Below, in pieces: positions 55,142-63,013 of a stretch of DNA of 64,000 nt. The DNA is from Kribbella capetownensis (GTDB taxonomy: Bacteria; Actinomycetota; Actinomycetes; Propionibacteriales; Kribbellaceae). Below the pieces are notes generated by a model that did not search any database, had not been told where the DNA came from, and saw only the letters and a list, made by a program, of their open reading frames with translations. The DNA lies in assembly GCF_004331485.1 (NCBI RefSeq), contig NZ_SJKD01000001.1:992001-1056000 (forward strand), read 5' to 3'. The number at the start of each line of letters is the position of its first letter. Within the stretch, counting starts at the first letter, position 1. Position numbers and translations under genes: made by a program.

Positions 55142-57391
55142 TCAGCGCCGTACGTCCCACGCGTCGGAATCCCGCAGTACGTCGGGAAGCTCGCCGATGA
55201 CCCCGAGTCGTTGGGTGCACCGGGTCAGAGCGACGTACAGGTCACGCAGACCCCGCGGCGACTCGATCACGATGCCGTCGGGGTCGACGACCAGGACCGA
55301 GTCGAACTCGAGGCCCTTGGCTTCGCGGGCGCTCAGGACGGTGACGTCGAGGTCGGCGACCGCTTCGTGGACGAGCTCGAGCCGGCTGCGCGACGTGATG
55401 ATCCCGACCTGCCCGTACGCCGACTCCTCGGCGGCGACCTTGTGGACGTACAAGGCCTGGTCGGACGCTGAGATGTCGGCGTGCCACGGTTTCACGTCGG
55501 TCGAGCGCACCGACTGCGGCGCCTTCGCCGACGGGTCGACCTCGTGCAGGACGTCACTGGCCAGGTCCATGACCTCGGCCGGTGTGCGGTAGTTGAGCGT
55601 CAGCTCGGCCAGCCGCCAGCGATCGCCGAACGTTTCGCCGAGCGCGGCCGACCAACTCGTCCCGCCACCGATCGATCCGGTCTGCGCGACGTCGCCGACC
55701 ACAGTCATCGAACGCAGCGGGCAGCGACGCGCGATCGCCCGCCACGCCATCGGTGAGAGCTCCTGCGCCTCGTCCACGATCACGTGCCCGTACGTCCAGC
55801 GCCGGTCCGCCGCGGCCCGGTCCGCGAGCGTGCGATCGTCGTCCGCCTCGTAGCGTTCGGCCAGCGCCTCGGCGTCGAGGATGTCCTTCGCGGTCAGGAT
55901 CTCCGCGTCATCGTCGTCGTCGAAGTCGGTCGACCCCGAGCCGCTCAGGACGTCCAGTGCCCCTTGCGCATAAGCGATCGCGCGCGCCCGGGCCGCCCGT
56001 TCGCGAGCCGCCTCGCTCCCGTCATCGCCGAGCAACTCGGCGGCCTCGTCGAGCAGGGGTACGTCGGACGGACTCCAGTCGGCGCCGTACCGCAGCAAAT
56101 GTTCGCGGTCGAGCTCGCTCAGTTGCGGCGCGGCCAGCGCCAGCCGGTCCTCGTCGCCGTACAGGTTCTCGAGCAGCTTCTGTGGGCTGAGCAGCGGCCA
56201 GAGTTGGTCGAGGAGCGCCTGCACGGCCGGCTCGGCCAGGACCTCCTTGCGCAGCTCCGAGAGCTCGTACTCGTCGAGCAGGTTCTCTCCGTCGTACGGG
56301 TCGGTGGCGACCAGGTCGGCGTACTGATTGGTCAGGTGGTCGACCATCTCGGTCCGGAAGAACGGACGAGCCTGGTTGTGGGTGAGATTCCGCGCCCGAG
56401 CCCGCTCGCGGATCTCCAGGCACACCTGCGGATCGAGACGCAGCACGGTCCGGTCGACGGTGACGTGGACGGGGCGCTCCGGGATCCACTCGCGGTCGTC
56501 GACGGCCTTCGCGATCACGTCGGCCATCACCAGCCGGCCCTTCACCTCGGCGCTCTCGGCCGTCTCCGGGCGGGTCGCGGTCAGGCTCGGGTACAGCTCG
56601 GCGACGGTGACCAGACGTACGCCGTCCTCGCCGAGCGACGGCAGCACCTGGCCGATGAACCGCAGGAACGCCGCATTCGGCCCGACCACCAGAATTCCGC
56701 GCTTTTCCAGTTGTTCCCGGTGGGTGTAAAGGAGAAATGCCGCCCGGTGCAGCGCGATCGCGGTCTTGCCGGTGCCGGGACCGCCCTGGACGACCAGGAT
56801 TCCGGGCAGCTCGGAGCGGATGATCCGGTCCTGGTCGGCCTGGATCGTCTGCACGATCGACTCCATCTGGCCGGTCCGCCGCGCGTCCAGCGCCTTCAGC
56901 AGGACAGCCTCGCCGATCACGCCGGTGCCGGGCTTGGACGGGTCGGCCGCGGTCCGGCCCAGGTCGAGTTGCTCGTCCTGGACGTCGATCACCTTGCGCA
57001 GCCGGGTCTGGATGTGCCGGCGCCGGACGACGCCCTCGTTCGCCACCGCGGTCGCGATGTAGAACGGGCGGGCGGCGGGCGCGCGCCAGTCCACCAGCAG
57101 GGATTCGTAGTCGTCGTCGTGCAACCCGATCCGGCCGAGGTGCAGGATCTCACCGTCGGCCGCGTCCAGCCGGCCGAAGTACAGTCCCTCCTCGGCCGCG
57201 TTCAGCCGGGCCAGCCGCGCGTTCAGGTCGCGGATCCGGCCGTCGCGCTGGTGGAGTGCCTGCGCGTTGCGGGTCTGGACCAGTTGCTCGTCCTGCTTGC
57301 GCTGCTCGGCCCGCTCGCGCTCGGTGTCGAGCGCGGCGTAGAACGTCGTCAGGTGACCCTGTTCGGCCTGCACCGGATTCGGCAATTCCAT
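55142..57391 (-). CDS. HelD-like UvrD/REP-superfamily ATPase
   Basis: About 749 residues from ATG 57391 behind AAGGGG. N-terminal coiled arm (LDTERERAEQRKQDEQLVQ), helicase 1A with VVQGGPGTGKTAIALHRAAF, an acidic insert (STDFDDDDDAEI), motif II VIVDEAQELSPMAW, motif III-like VVGDVAQTGSIGG, and VLSAREAKGLEFDSVLVVD in 2A. HelD proteins bind RNA polymerase, push it off DNA and recycle it; actinobacterial relatives (HelR) can confer rifamycin tolerance. I could not find a rifamycin-associated inverted repeat upstream. RNA-polymerase role is from family knowledge. Confidence 0.88.
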   Translation of the reverse strand: MELPNPVQAEQGHLTTFYAALDTERERAEQRKQDEQLVQTRNAQALHQRDGRIRDLNARLARLNAAEEGLYFGRLDAADGEILHLGRIGLHDDDYESLLVDWRAPAARPFYIATAVANEGVVRRRHIQTRLRKVIDVQDEQLDLGRTAADPSKPGTGVIGEAVLLKALDARRTGQMESIVQTIQADQDRIIRSELPGILVVQGGPGTGKTAIALHRAAFLLYTHREQLEKRGILVVGPNAAFLRFIGQVLPSLGEDGVRLVTVAELYPSLTATRPETAESAEVKGRLVMADVIAKAVDDREWIPERPVHVTVDRTVLRLDPQVCLEIRERARARNLTHNQARPFFRTEMVDHLTNQYADLVATDPYDGENLLDEYELSELRKEVLAEPAVQALLDQLWPLLSPQKLLENLYGDEDRLALAAPQLSELDREHLLRYGADWSPSDVPLLDEAAELLGDDGSEAARERAARARAIAYAQGALDVLSGSGSTDFDDDDDAEILTAKDILDAEALAERYEADDDRTLADRAAADRRWTYGHVIVDEAQELSPMAWRAIARRCPLRSMTVVGDVAQTGSIGGGTSWSAALGETFGDRWRLAELTLNYRTPAEVMDLASDVLHEVDPSAKAPQSVRSTDVKPWHADISASDQALYVHKVAAEESAYGQVGIITSRSRLELVHEAVADLDVTVLSAREAKGLEFDSVLVVDPDGIVIESPRGLRDLYVALTRCTQRLGVIGELPDVLRDSDAWDVRR

Positions 57392-57428
57392 CCCCTTGTG
57401 ATAAACTACGCGCGTTGGTTCCCAGAGA

Positions 57429-57554
57429 TCATTTCTGACGCATTTTCTGGTAGCAGCCATACAAATCCTTGAGTTTATCCTCCTTCCCGGAGTTTTTGTA
57501 CTGCCGCAGTTTTTCCGGCTCGTCCCCTGTCCCCGGATCGGCCGGGTGGGGCAC
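57429..57554 (-). CDS. Possible 41-residue lysine-rich small protein
   Basis: GTG 57554 to TGA 57429; 37 bases upstream of the HelD-like ATG on the same strand. The peptide begins PHPADPGTGDEPEKLRQYK and ends KLKDLYGCYQKMRQK, with nine Lys, six of them AAA, and locally low GC, unlike every neighbouring gene. No clear ribosome-binding site. It could be a leader peptide, a small protein, or the end of a transferred fragment. Low confidence. Confidence 0.35.
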   Translation of the reverse strand: MPHPADPGTGDEPEKLRQYKNSGKEDKLKDLYGCYQKMRQK

Positions 57555-57563
57555 GATCGGAGG

Positions 57564-58805
57564 ATGGTGTTCCACTACATCGTCCCGCCGTACCTGCTCG
57601 AGCAGCTCGAGCAAGCCGTGGACGACCCCAGCCTCCGCGCCCGCTTTCGCCAGTCGCTGCAGCACGACGCCGTACTGCGAACACGCCCGGCGGCCGGAGC
57701 CGCTGCCGCCGAGCCCGCGGCCGAAGCCGGTGGACTGCAACGCGCCGTGTACGACGCGGAGAACCAGACGGACCTCCCGGGTACGCCGGTGCGCGCCGAA
57801 GGCGAGGATCCGGTCCAGGACGAGGCCGTGAACCAGGCGTACGACGGGACCGGCGCGACCTGGACGATGTACAGCGAGTGCTTCGGCCGTGACTCGATCG
57901 ACGGCAGCGGGCTGCCGCTGACGTCGACGGTGCACTACGACCGCGGTTACGCGAACGCGTTCTGGGACGGCGCCCAGATGGTCTTCGGCGACGGTGACGG
58001 CGAGATCTTCGGCGGGTTCACCGAGTCGGTCGACGTCACCGGACACGAGCTGACTCACGGCGTCACGCAGTACACCGCGAACCTCGCCTACGAAGGGCAG
58101 TCGGGCGCGCTGAACGAGAGCATCTCCGACGTGTTCGGTTCGCTCGCCAAGCAGCACAACCTCGGCCAGAGCACCGAGGAGGCCGACTGGCTGATCGGTG
58201 CGGGACTGTTCCGGCCGGGCGTGCAGGGTGTGGCGCTGCGCTCGATGAAGGAGCCCGGTACGGCGTACGACGACCCGCGGCTCGGCCGCGATCCGCAGCC
58301 GGCGCACATGTCGGACTACATCGAGACCGAGGACGACAACGGCGGCGTACACCTCAACTCGGGCATCCCGAACCGGGCGTTCTACCTGACCGCGGCGGGG
58401 ATCGGCGGCAACGCGTACGACGACGCCGGGAAGATCTGGTACACCACACTCACGTCGGGCACGCTCTCCGAGACTGCGACGTTCGCCGAGTTCGCCGAGG
58501 CCACCCAGGCGGCCGCGACCGAGCTCTTCGGTGACGACTCCAGCCAGCTCGCCGCCGTCACGGAGGCCTGGCAGACCGTCGGCGTCCTCACCGCGGACTC
58601 CTCGACGCCCACCGAGCCGTCCGAGCCATCGACCACCACCGAGCCGTCGACCACCACCGAGCCATCGACCACGACCGAGCCGGAGGCCGCCGAGCAGTCG
58701 CGATCCGAAGCGCGCACCGAGTCCGAGTCGGAGGAGCTCATGCGTGCGGCCAAGTCGGACCTGCCCGCCAGCAGCCCGCCCGCGCCACCTCCTTCCAAGG
58801 ACTGA
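57564..58805 (+). CDS. M4-family neutral metalloprotease (protealysin-like)
   Basis: About 413 residues from ATG 57564 (VFHYIVPPYLLEQLE); GTG 57546 and 57567 are nearby alternatives. Catalytic HELTH in VTGHELTHGVTQYT, third ligand in LNESISDVFGSLA, and NGGVHLNSGIPNRAFYL with the transition-state His. The short precursor begins with the IVPPYLL motif of protealysin-type M4 peptidases, which lack a signal peptide, and so does this one. After about residue 350 comes a Ser/Thr/Glu-rich tail with EPSTTT repeats. Thermolysin-like activity is likely. Confidence 0.9.
   Translation: MVFHYIVPPYLLEQLEQAVDDPSLRARFRQSLQHDAVLRTRPAAGAAAAEPAAEAGGLQRAVYDAENQTDLPGTPVRAEGEDPVQDEAVNQAYDGTGATWTMYSECFGRDSIDGSGLPLTSTVHYDRGYANAFWDGAQMVFGDGDGEIFGGFTESVDVTGHELTHGVTQYTANLAYEGQSGALNESISDVFGSLAKQHNLGQSTEEADWLIGAGLFRPGVQGVALRSMKEPGTAYDDPRLGRDPQPAHMSDYIETEDDNGGVHLNSGIPNRAFYLTAAGIGGNAYDDAGKIWYTTLTSGTLSETATFAEFAEATQAAATELFGDDSSQLAAVTEAWQTVGVLTADSSTPTEPSEPSTTTEPSTTTEPSTTTEPEAAEQSRSEARTESESEELMRAAKSDLPASSPPAPPPSKD
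58623..58676 (+). repeat. Three 18-bp tandem repeats (EPSTTT) in the M4 protease tail
   Basis: Three consecutive units encode Glu-Pro-Ser-Thr-Thr-Thr with only synonymous differences (CCA/CCG, ACC/ACG). Low-complexity linker; copy number could vary between strains. Confidence 0.9.
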
Positions 58806-58813
58806 ACGCGAGT

Positions 58814-58844
58814 TTGACCTCAAGCAAAGTTGAGGTATTAGCGT
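58814..58844 (+). promoter_or_regulatory. SoxR-type box and leaderless promoter for the FMN reductase
   Basis: -35 TTGACC (58814-58819), 19-base spacer and -10 TAGCGT (58839-58844). The spacer centres on CCTCAAGCAAAGTTGAGG (58818-58835), which keeps the CCTCAA-N6-TTGAGG form of the enterobacterial soxS site CCTCAAGTTAACTTGAGG. A 19-base spacer is typical of MerR-family-activated promoters. The GTG start lies seven bases after the -10, so the mRNA should be leaderless. The soxR gene is not in this window. Confidence 0.8.
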
Positions 58845-58851
58845 CCTCAGC

Positions 58852-59379
58852 GTGACTGTTCATCCCTTGCGGCTCGCGCTGCTCACGCGCAATGTGGACG
58901 CCGCGCGGTTCGGGACACTGGTCACGCACTGGTTCGCGCGCGAGGTCGAACGCAGCGACGAGTTCAAGCTCGACCTGATCGACCTCAGCGCCGTACCGCT
59001 CACCGAACTGCCGCGGCGGATCGAGGACGCGGACGCTGTGGTGATCGTCACGGCCGAGTACAACCACGCCTACCCAGGCGATCTGAAGGTCGCGATCGAC
59101 GCGGTCCGCCGACCCTGGTATGCCAAGCCGATCGCCTTCGTCGTGTACGGCGGCCGGTCGGGCGGACTGCGCGCCGCCGAGCAGCTGCGACTGGTCTTCG
59201 CCGAACTTCATGCGGCGACGATCCGCGACTCGCTCGGTTTCCACGAGGACGACTTCACCCTGGCCGGCGAACCCACCGACTCGACCACCCCGGCCGCAGC
59301 GTCTGCGCTGCTCCGGCAGTTGGCCTGGTGGTCCCGTTGTCTGCGTGACGCCCGCGCAGACACGCCGTACCCGGAATAG
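58852..59379 (+). CDS. NAD(P)H-dependent FMN reductase
   Basis: 175 residues from GTG 58852. Flavodoxin-like fold with the family motif VIVTAEYNHAYPGDLKVAIDAVRRPW (residues about 63-88; P-E-Y-N-x-S-x-P-G-L-K-N in relatives) and FVVYGGRSGGLRAAEQLR. It reduces FMN with NAD(P)H. Preceded by a SoxR-type promoter; followed after 29-44 bases by a flavin-dependent monooxygenase, which could use its FMNH2. Redox-cycling drugs would induce it, if the SoxR assignment is correct. Confidence 0.87.
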   Translation: MTVHPLRLALLTRNVDAARFGTLVTHWFAREVERSDEFKLDLIDLSAVPLTELPRRIEDADAVVIVTAEYNHAYPGDLKVAIDAVRRPWYAKPIAFVVYGGRSGGLRAAEQLRLVFAELHAATIRDSLGFHEDDFTLAGEPTDSTTPAAASALLRQLAWWSRCLRDARADTPYPE

Positions 59380-59408
59380 GTCGCGACGGACGGCGGTTGC
59401 GACCTGAG

Positions 59409-60428
59409 GTGAGCTCCGAACCGATGCCCCTGTCCGTGCTCGACCTTTCGCCGGTACCGACGGGATCGCGACCGTCGCAGGCGCTGCACGAGACGCTCGA
59501 ACTCGCCCGGACCGCTGAGGCCGCCGGGTACCACCGCTTCTGGCTGGCGGAGCACCACAACATCCCGAGCGTGGTCAGCACGAGCCCGGAGGTGATGATC
59601 GCGGCCGTCGCCGCGGCTACCTCCACCATCCGCGTCGGCTCCGGCGGCATCATGCTACCGAACCACTCACCGCTGAAGGTCGCTGAGACCTTCCGTGTCC
59701 TGGCCGGTCTGCACCCCGACCGCATCGACCTCGGCATCGGTCGCGCACCCGGCACCGACCAGCGCACCGCGCTCGCACTCCGCCGTAGCCGCGAGGCGCT
59801 CGGCGCGGACGACTTCCCCGAGCAGTACGCCGAACTGCGCGCGTACGCCGAGGGCTTCCCGGCCGGCCATCCGTTCGCGCCGATCTCCGCGCAACCGAGC
59901 GACGTACCGCTGCCGCCGGTGTGGATCCTCGGCTCGAGCACGTACGGCGGTCAGGCCGCGGCGGCGCTGGGGACCGGGTTCGCGTACGCCGGTCACTTCG
60001 GGACTCTGGATCCGGCCGGCGTGATCGCGTCGTACCGGGAGATGTTCCAGCCGTCGGACCAGCAGACCGAACCGCACGCGATCCTCGCGCTGGCCGCGAT
60101 CGTGGCCGACACCGAGGAGCGCGCACAGCAGTTGGCCCGGGCCAACGCGCTCTCCATGCTCCGGCTCCGATCCGGGCGACCGGGCCCGCTGCCGTCGCCG
60201 GAAGAGGCTGAGGCCTACCCGTGGTCGGACGCCGAACTCGCCGCGGTCGAGGAGTGGGCCGGCCTCGTCTCGGTCGGCACCCCCGACCAGGTCGCCGCCG
60301 ACCTGTTCCGCCGAGCCACGTCCGCCGGCGCCGACGAACTCATCATCACGACGAACATCCACAACCCCGCCGAACGCCGCCACTCCTTCGACCTACTCGC
60401 AACCGCCTGGGGGCTGAAGCCCCGCTGA
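59409..60428 (+). CDS. LLM-class flavin-dependent monooxygenase (MsnO8 family)
   Basis: About 339 residues from GTG 59409; ATG 59424 (PLSVLDLSPVPTG) is the other likely start. Luciferase-like TIM barrel with FWLAEHHNIPSVVSTSPEV, RVGSGGIMLPNHSPLKVAE and RIDLGIGRAPGTDQRT, characteristic of MsnO8-type LLM enzymes that use FMNH2 and O2 (or F420). The FMN reductase immediately upstream suggests the FMNH2 type, a two-component monooxygenase. Substrate unknown. Confidence 0.88.
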   Translation: MSSEPMPLSVLDLSPVPTGSRPSQALHETLELARTAEAAGYHRFWLAEHHNIPSVVSTSPEVMIAAVAAATSTIRVGSGGIMLPNHSPLKVAETFRVLAGLHPDRIDLGIGRAPGTDQRTALALRRSREALGADDFPEQYAELRAYAEGFPAGHPFAPISAQPSDVPLPPVWILGSSTYGGQAAAALGTGFAYAGHFGTLDPAGVIASYREMFQPSDQQTEPHAILALAAIVADTEERAQQLARANALSMLRLRSGRPGPLPSPEEAEAYPWSDAELAAVEEWAGLVSVGTPDQVAADLFRRATSAGADELIITTNIHNPAERRHSFDLLATAWGLKPR

Positions 60429-60459
60429 TTGCGGACTGCCAGCACTCAACAACGCGTGC

Positions 60460-61035
60460 CTAGTGGCGTCGCGCACTGCTGTCTGAGCGTGAGCCGGCCA
60501 GTTCGGGCGCACTTGATGAGTGCTGCGGGTCCGGCTCGCCGCGGACGTGTTCGAAGATCAGGCTGGTTTCGGCGTGGACGACTGCCGGGTCGGCGGTCAG
60601 GTGGTCGAGCACGAACTCGCGGAGGGCGTCCGGTGAGGGCGCGGACACGTGCAGCAGGTAGTCGTTCGCGCCGCTGACGTGGAAGAGCGACAGGACGCCC
60701 GGTAGCGCCGGGACCTTGCTGCGGAAGCGGTTGATCTCGTCCCGGGAGTGGGCGCCGATCCGGATCGCGATCAGCGCCTGCAGTGGCTGACCGAGCGCCG
60801 CCAGGTCCACCTCGGCGTGGAAGCCGCGGATCACCCCGCGCTCGCGCAGCGACCGTACGCGCGTCAGGCACGTCGACGGCGCGATCCCGGTCGCCTCCGC
60901 CAGCGCGTTGTTCGGCATCCGGCCGTCGGCGGTGAGCAGCCGGACCAGCTCTCGATCCACCTCGTCCAGCCCGCCGGGCCCGGACCCGGGCGCGGCCCGC
61001 GGCGCCGGTCCGGGGCTCCGACGATCCTTCGGCAT
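60460..61035 (-). CDS. Lrp/AsnC family regulator
   Basis: 191 residues from ATG 61035. HTH in DEVDRELVRLLTADGRMPNNALAEATGI and APSTCLTRVRSLRERGVIRGFHAEVDL; RAM ligand domain with ALIAIRIGAHSRDEINRF and NDYLLHVSAPSPDALREFVL. A Ser/Arg-rich tail (ELAGSRSDSSARR) is added. Divergent from the PLP lyase gene, so it likely controls sulfur amino acid breakdown in response to an amino acid. Confidence 0.92.
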   Translation of the reverse strand: MPKDRRSPGPAPRAAPGSGPGGLDEVDRELVRLLTADGRMPNNALAEATGIAPSTCLTRVRSLRERGVIRGFHAEVDLAALGQPLQALIAIRIGAHSRDEINRFRSKVPALPGVLSLFHVSGANDYLLHVSAPSPDALREFVLDHLTADPAVVHAETSLIFEHVRGEPDPQHSSSAPELAGSRSDSSARRH

Positions 61036-61051
61036 GGCACCACTGTAGGGC

Positions 61052-61283
61052 TCCTCCACAGAATCCACAGCGTGTGGATGAGCCTGTGGATGAATTTTCT
61101 TCGGAACTCTTGCGGTAGATCTGCAGAAGATTCCATTCTCGGTCACCCCAGCGTCCGAGGAGGCTCGATGACCCAGCTCGACACCCGGTCGGTCCACGCC
61201 GGCCGTGACGACCTCACCGCCCTCGGCGTCCACGTGCCGCCGATCGACCTGTCCACGACTTATCCACTGCCCGATGTGGACAG
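61052..61283. promoter_or_regulatory. DnaA-box-like cluster around the Lrp/PLP divergent spacer
   Basis: One-mismatch 9-mers: TGTGGATGA (reverse) at 61073-61081 and again at 61085-61093, exactly 12 bases apart; TTATCCACT 61260-61268; TGTGGACAG (reverse) 61275-61283; weaker copies at 61052-61069. A perfect TTATCCACA follows inside the gene at 61534-61542. The spacer also holds GAATTTTCTTC/GCAGAAGATTCC, a possible Lrp site. Confidence 0.4.
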
Positions 61284-62337
61284 CGGCGGGACGTCGTACG
61301 ACGCGCTGGCGCAGGGCAACGGCCCGGACGGCGGCAGCCTCGTCTACCAGCGGCTGTGGAACCCGACCGTCGCGCGCTTCGAGAGCGCCTTGGCGGAGCT
61401 CGAGCAGACCGACGGTGCGGTCGCCTTCGGCAGCGGTATGGCGGCGCTCACCGCCTGTCTCCTCGCTACGGTCGCGGCCGGTAAGCCGCACGTGGTCGCC
61501 GTACGCCCGCTGTACGGTGGCTCTGACCACCTGTTATCCACAGGCCTCCTGGGGACAACGGTGAGCTGGGCCGGCGTCACCGAGATCGGTACGGCGATCC
61601 GGCCGGACACCGGGCTGGTGATCGTGGAGACGCCGGCGAACCCGACTGTGGAGCTGGTGGACATCGCCGCGGTGGTCCGGCAGGCGGGCGACGTACCGGT
61701 GCTGGTGGACAGCACCTTCGCGACCCCGGTGCTGCAGCAGCCGGCTCGGCACGGGGCAAGCCTGGTGTTGCACTCGGCAACGAAGTACCTCGGAGGGCAC
61801 GGCGACGTGATGGGTGGCGTCGTCGCGGCCGGCGTGGAGTGGGTCGGCCGGCTACGGCAGATCCGCGCAGTGACTGGTGGCCTGCTGCACCCGTTGGCGG
61901 CGTACGAACTGCACAGGGGACTGCAGACGTTGCCGGTGCGAGTGCGGGCGCAGCAGGCGAGCGCGGCCAAGGTGGCGGACTGGCTCACCGCCCAGCCCGC
62001 CATCGAGAAGGTCCACTACCCCGGCCTGTCCGACCCCCAAGAGCTCATCGGCCGCCAGCAATCAGGCCCCGGCGCCGTCCTGGCCTTCACCCTGACCGGC
62101 GGCTACGCAGCCGCCGCGCAGGTGGCCGCCTCGCTCCGCCTGATCACCCACGCCGTCTCGCTAGGCGGCGTAGACACCCTCATCCAGCACCCCGCCGCCC
62201 TGACCCACCGCCTCGTAACCCCCGAAGCAAAGCCAGGCGAAGGCCTCCTCCGCCTCAGCCTCGGCCTCGAGGACCTCGAGGACCTCACCGCGGACCTTCA
62301 GCAAGCACTCAACTCACTACCGCAACGGGCCGGGTGA
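61168..62337 (+). CDS. Cys/Met metabolism PLP-dependent lyase (cystathionine gamma-lyase/synthase family)
   Basis: 389 residues from ATG 61168 with CGAGGAGG ahead. Fold type I: DTRSVHAGRDD start, VAFGSGMAALTACLL, PANPTVELVDIAAV, and the Schiff-base Lys in LVLHSATKYLGGHGDVMGG. C-terminal LRLSLGLEDLEDLTADL. Cystathionine gamma-lyase, methionine gamma-lyase and gamma-synthase cannot be separated by eye. Controlled probably by the divergent Lrp. Ends 29 bases inside the convergent clpP gene. Confidence 0.9.
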   Translation: MTQLDTRSVHAGRDDLTALGVHVPPIDLSTTYPLPDVDSGGTSYDALAQGNGPDGGSLVYQRLWNPTVARFESALAELEQTDGAVAFGSGMAALTACLLATVAAGKPHVVAVRPLYGGSDHLLSTGLLGTTVSWAGVTEIGTAIRPDTGLVIVETPANPTVELVDIAAVVRQAGDVPVLVDSTFATPVLQQPARHGASLVLHSATKYLGGHGDVMGGVVAAGVEWVGRLRQIRAVTGGLLHPLAAYELHRGLQTLPVRVRAQQASAAKVADWLTAQPAIEKVHYPGLSDPQELIGRQQSGPGAVLAFTLTGGYAAAAQVAASLRLITHAVSLGGVDTLIQHPAALTHRLVTPEAKPGEGLLRLSLGLEDLEDLTADLQQALNSLPQRAG

Positions 62338-62887
62338 GGACTCGGTCGATGATTCCGTAGTCGCGGGCTGCGTCCGGGGTGAACCAGCGGTCGCGGTCGA
62401 AGTCGGTTTCGATCCGGGGGAGCGGCTGGCCGGTCCGGTCGGAGATCAATCGCGCCAGGTCCTCGCGCGCCTTGATCGCCTGCTCCGCCTGGGTCTTGAT
62501 GTCGCTCGCCGTACCACCCATGCCGCCGGTCGGCTGGTGCATCATGATCCGCGCGTGCGGCAGCGAGAACCGCTTCCCCGGCGTACCGCAGGTCAGCAGC
62601 ACCTGACCCATCGACGCGACCATCCCCATCGCGTACGTCGCGACGTCGTTGCTGATGAAGTTCATCGTGTCCAGGATCGCCAGCCCGGCCGAGACCGAGC
62701 CGCCGGGCGAGTTGATGTAGAGCGAGATGTCAGCCTTCGGATCCTCGGCGTTCAGCAGGATCAGCTGAGCGCACAGCGCGTTGGCGTTCTCGTCCTTGAT
62801 CTCGTCCCCGAGGACGAGGATGCGCTGCCACAGCAGCCGCTCGTAGATGTGGCTGTCCAGGTTGTTCGGAAGCTGAAACTGACTCAT
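62309..62887 (-). CDS. clpP: ClpP protease subunit (paralogue)
   Basis: 192 residues from ATG 62887. Catalytic Ser in AMGMVASMGQVLLT, His in RIMMHQPTGGMGG and Asp in ETDFDRDRWFTPDAA; SLYINSPGGSVSAGLAI is the family signature. With the divergent ClgR/PopR-type regulator it resembles the Streptomyces clpP3-clpP4/popR arrangement, but only one clpP is present here. It would form part of a tetradecameric chamber with a Clp ATPase encoded elsewhere. Confidence 0.93.
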   Translation of the reverse strand: MSQFQLPNNLDSHIYERLLWQRILVLGDEIKDENANALCAQLILLNAEDPKADISLYINSPGGSVSAGLAILDTMNFISNDVATYAMGMVASMGQVLLTCGTPGKRFSLPHARIMMHQPTGGMGGTASDIKTQAEQAIKAREDLARLISDRTGQPLPRIETDFDRDRWFTPDAARDYGIIDRVLTRPVAVVS

Positions 62888-62927
62888 GCGTCCAGCCTGC
62901 GGCGAACCGTCCGGAACCGGGCCGGAA

Positions 62928-62957
62928 TCTGCCCGTGGCAGATCTGCCCGCCGCAGA
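62928..62957. promoter_or_regulatory. Two abutting 15-bp palindromes between clpP and its regulator
   Basis: TCTGCCCGTGGCAGA (62928-62942) and TCTGCCCGCCGCAGA (62943-62957) are adjacent inverted repeats (arms TCTGC/GCAGA), identical but for two central bases. They lie 41-70 bases before the clpP start and 56-86 bases before the regulator start. Likely site of the ClgR/PopR-type protein. Confidence 0.6.
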
Positions 62958-63013
62958 CCTCCTCGAGATGGCACACTCGTTACAGGACTTCATGATGCGA
63001 GGAGGGCCACGAC

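Noticed and set aside
57392..57563. Rifamycin-associated element upstream of the HelD-like gene
   Set aside because: No 19-base inverted repeat of that type is visible in the spacer, so rifamycin induction is not claimed.
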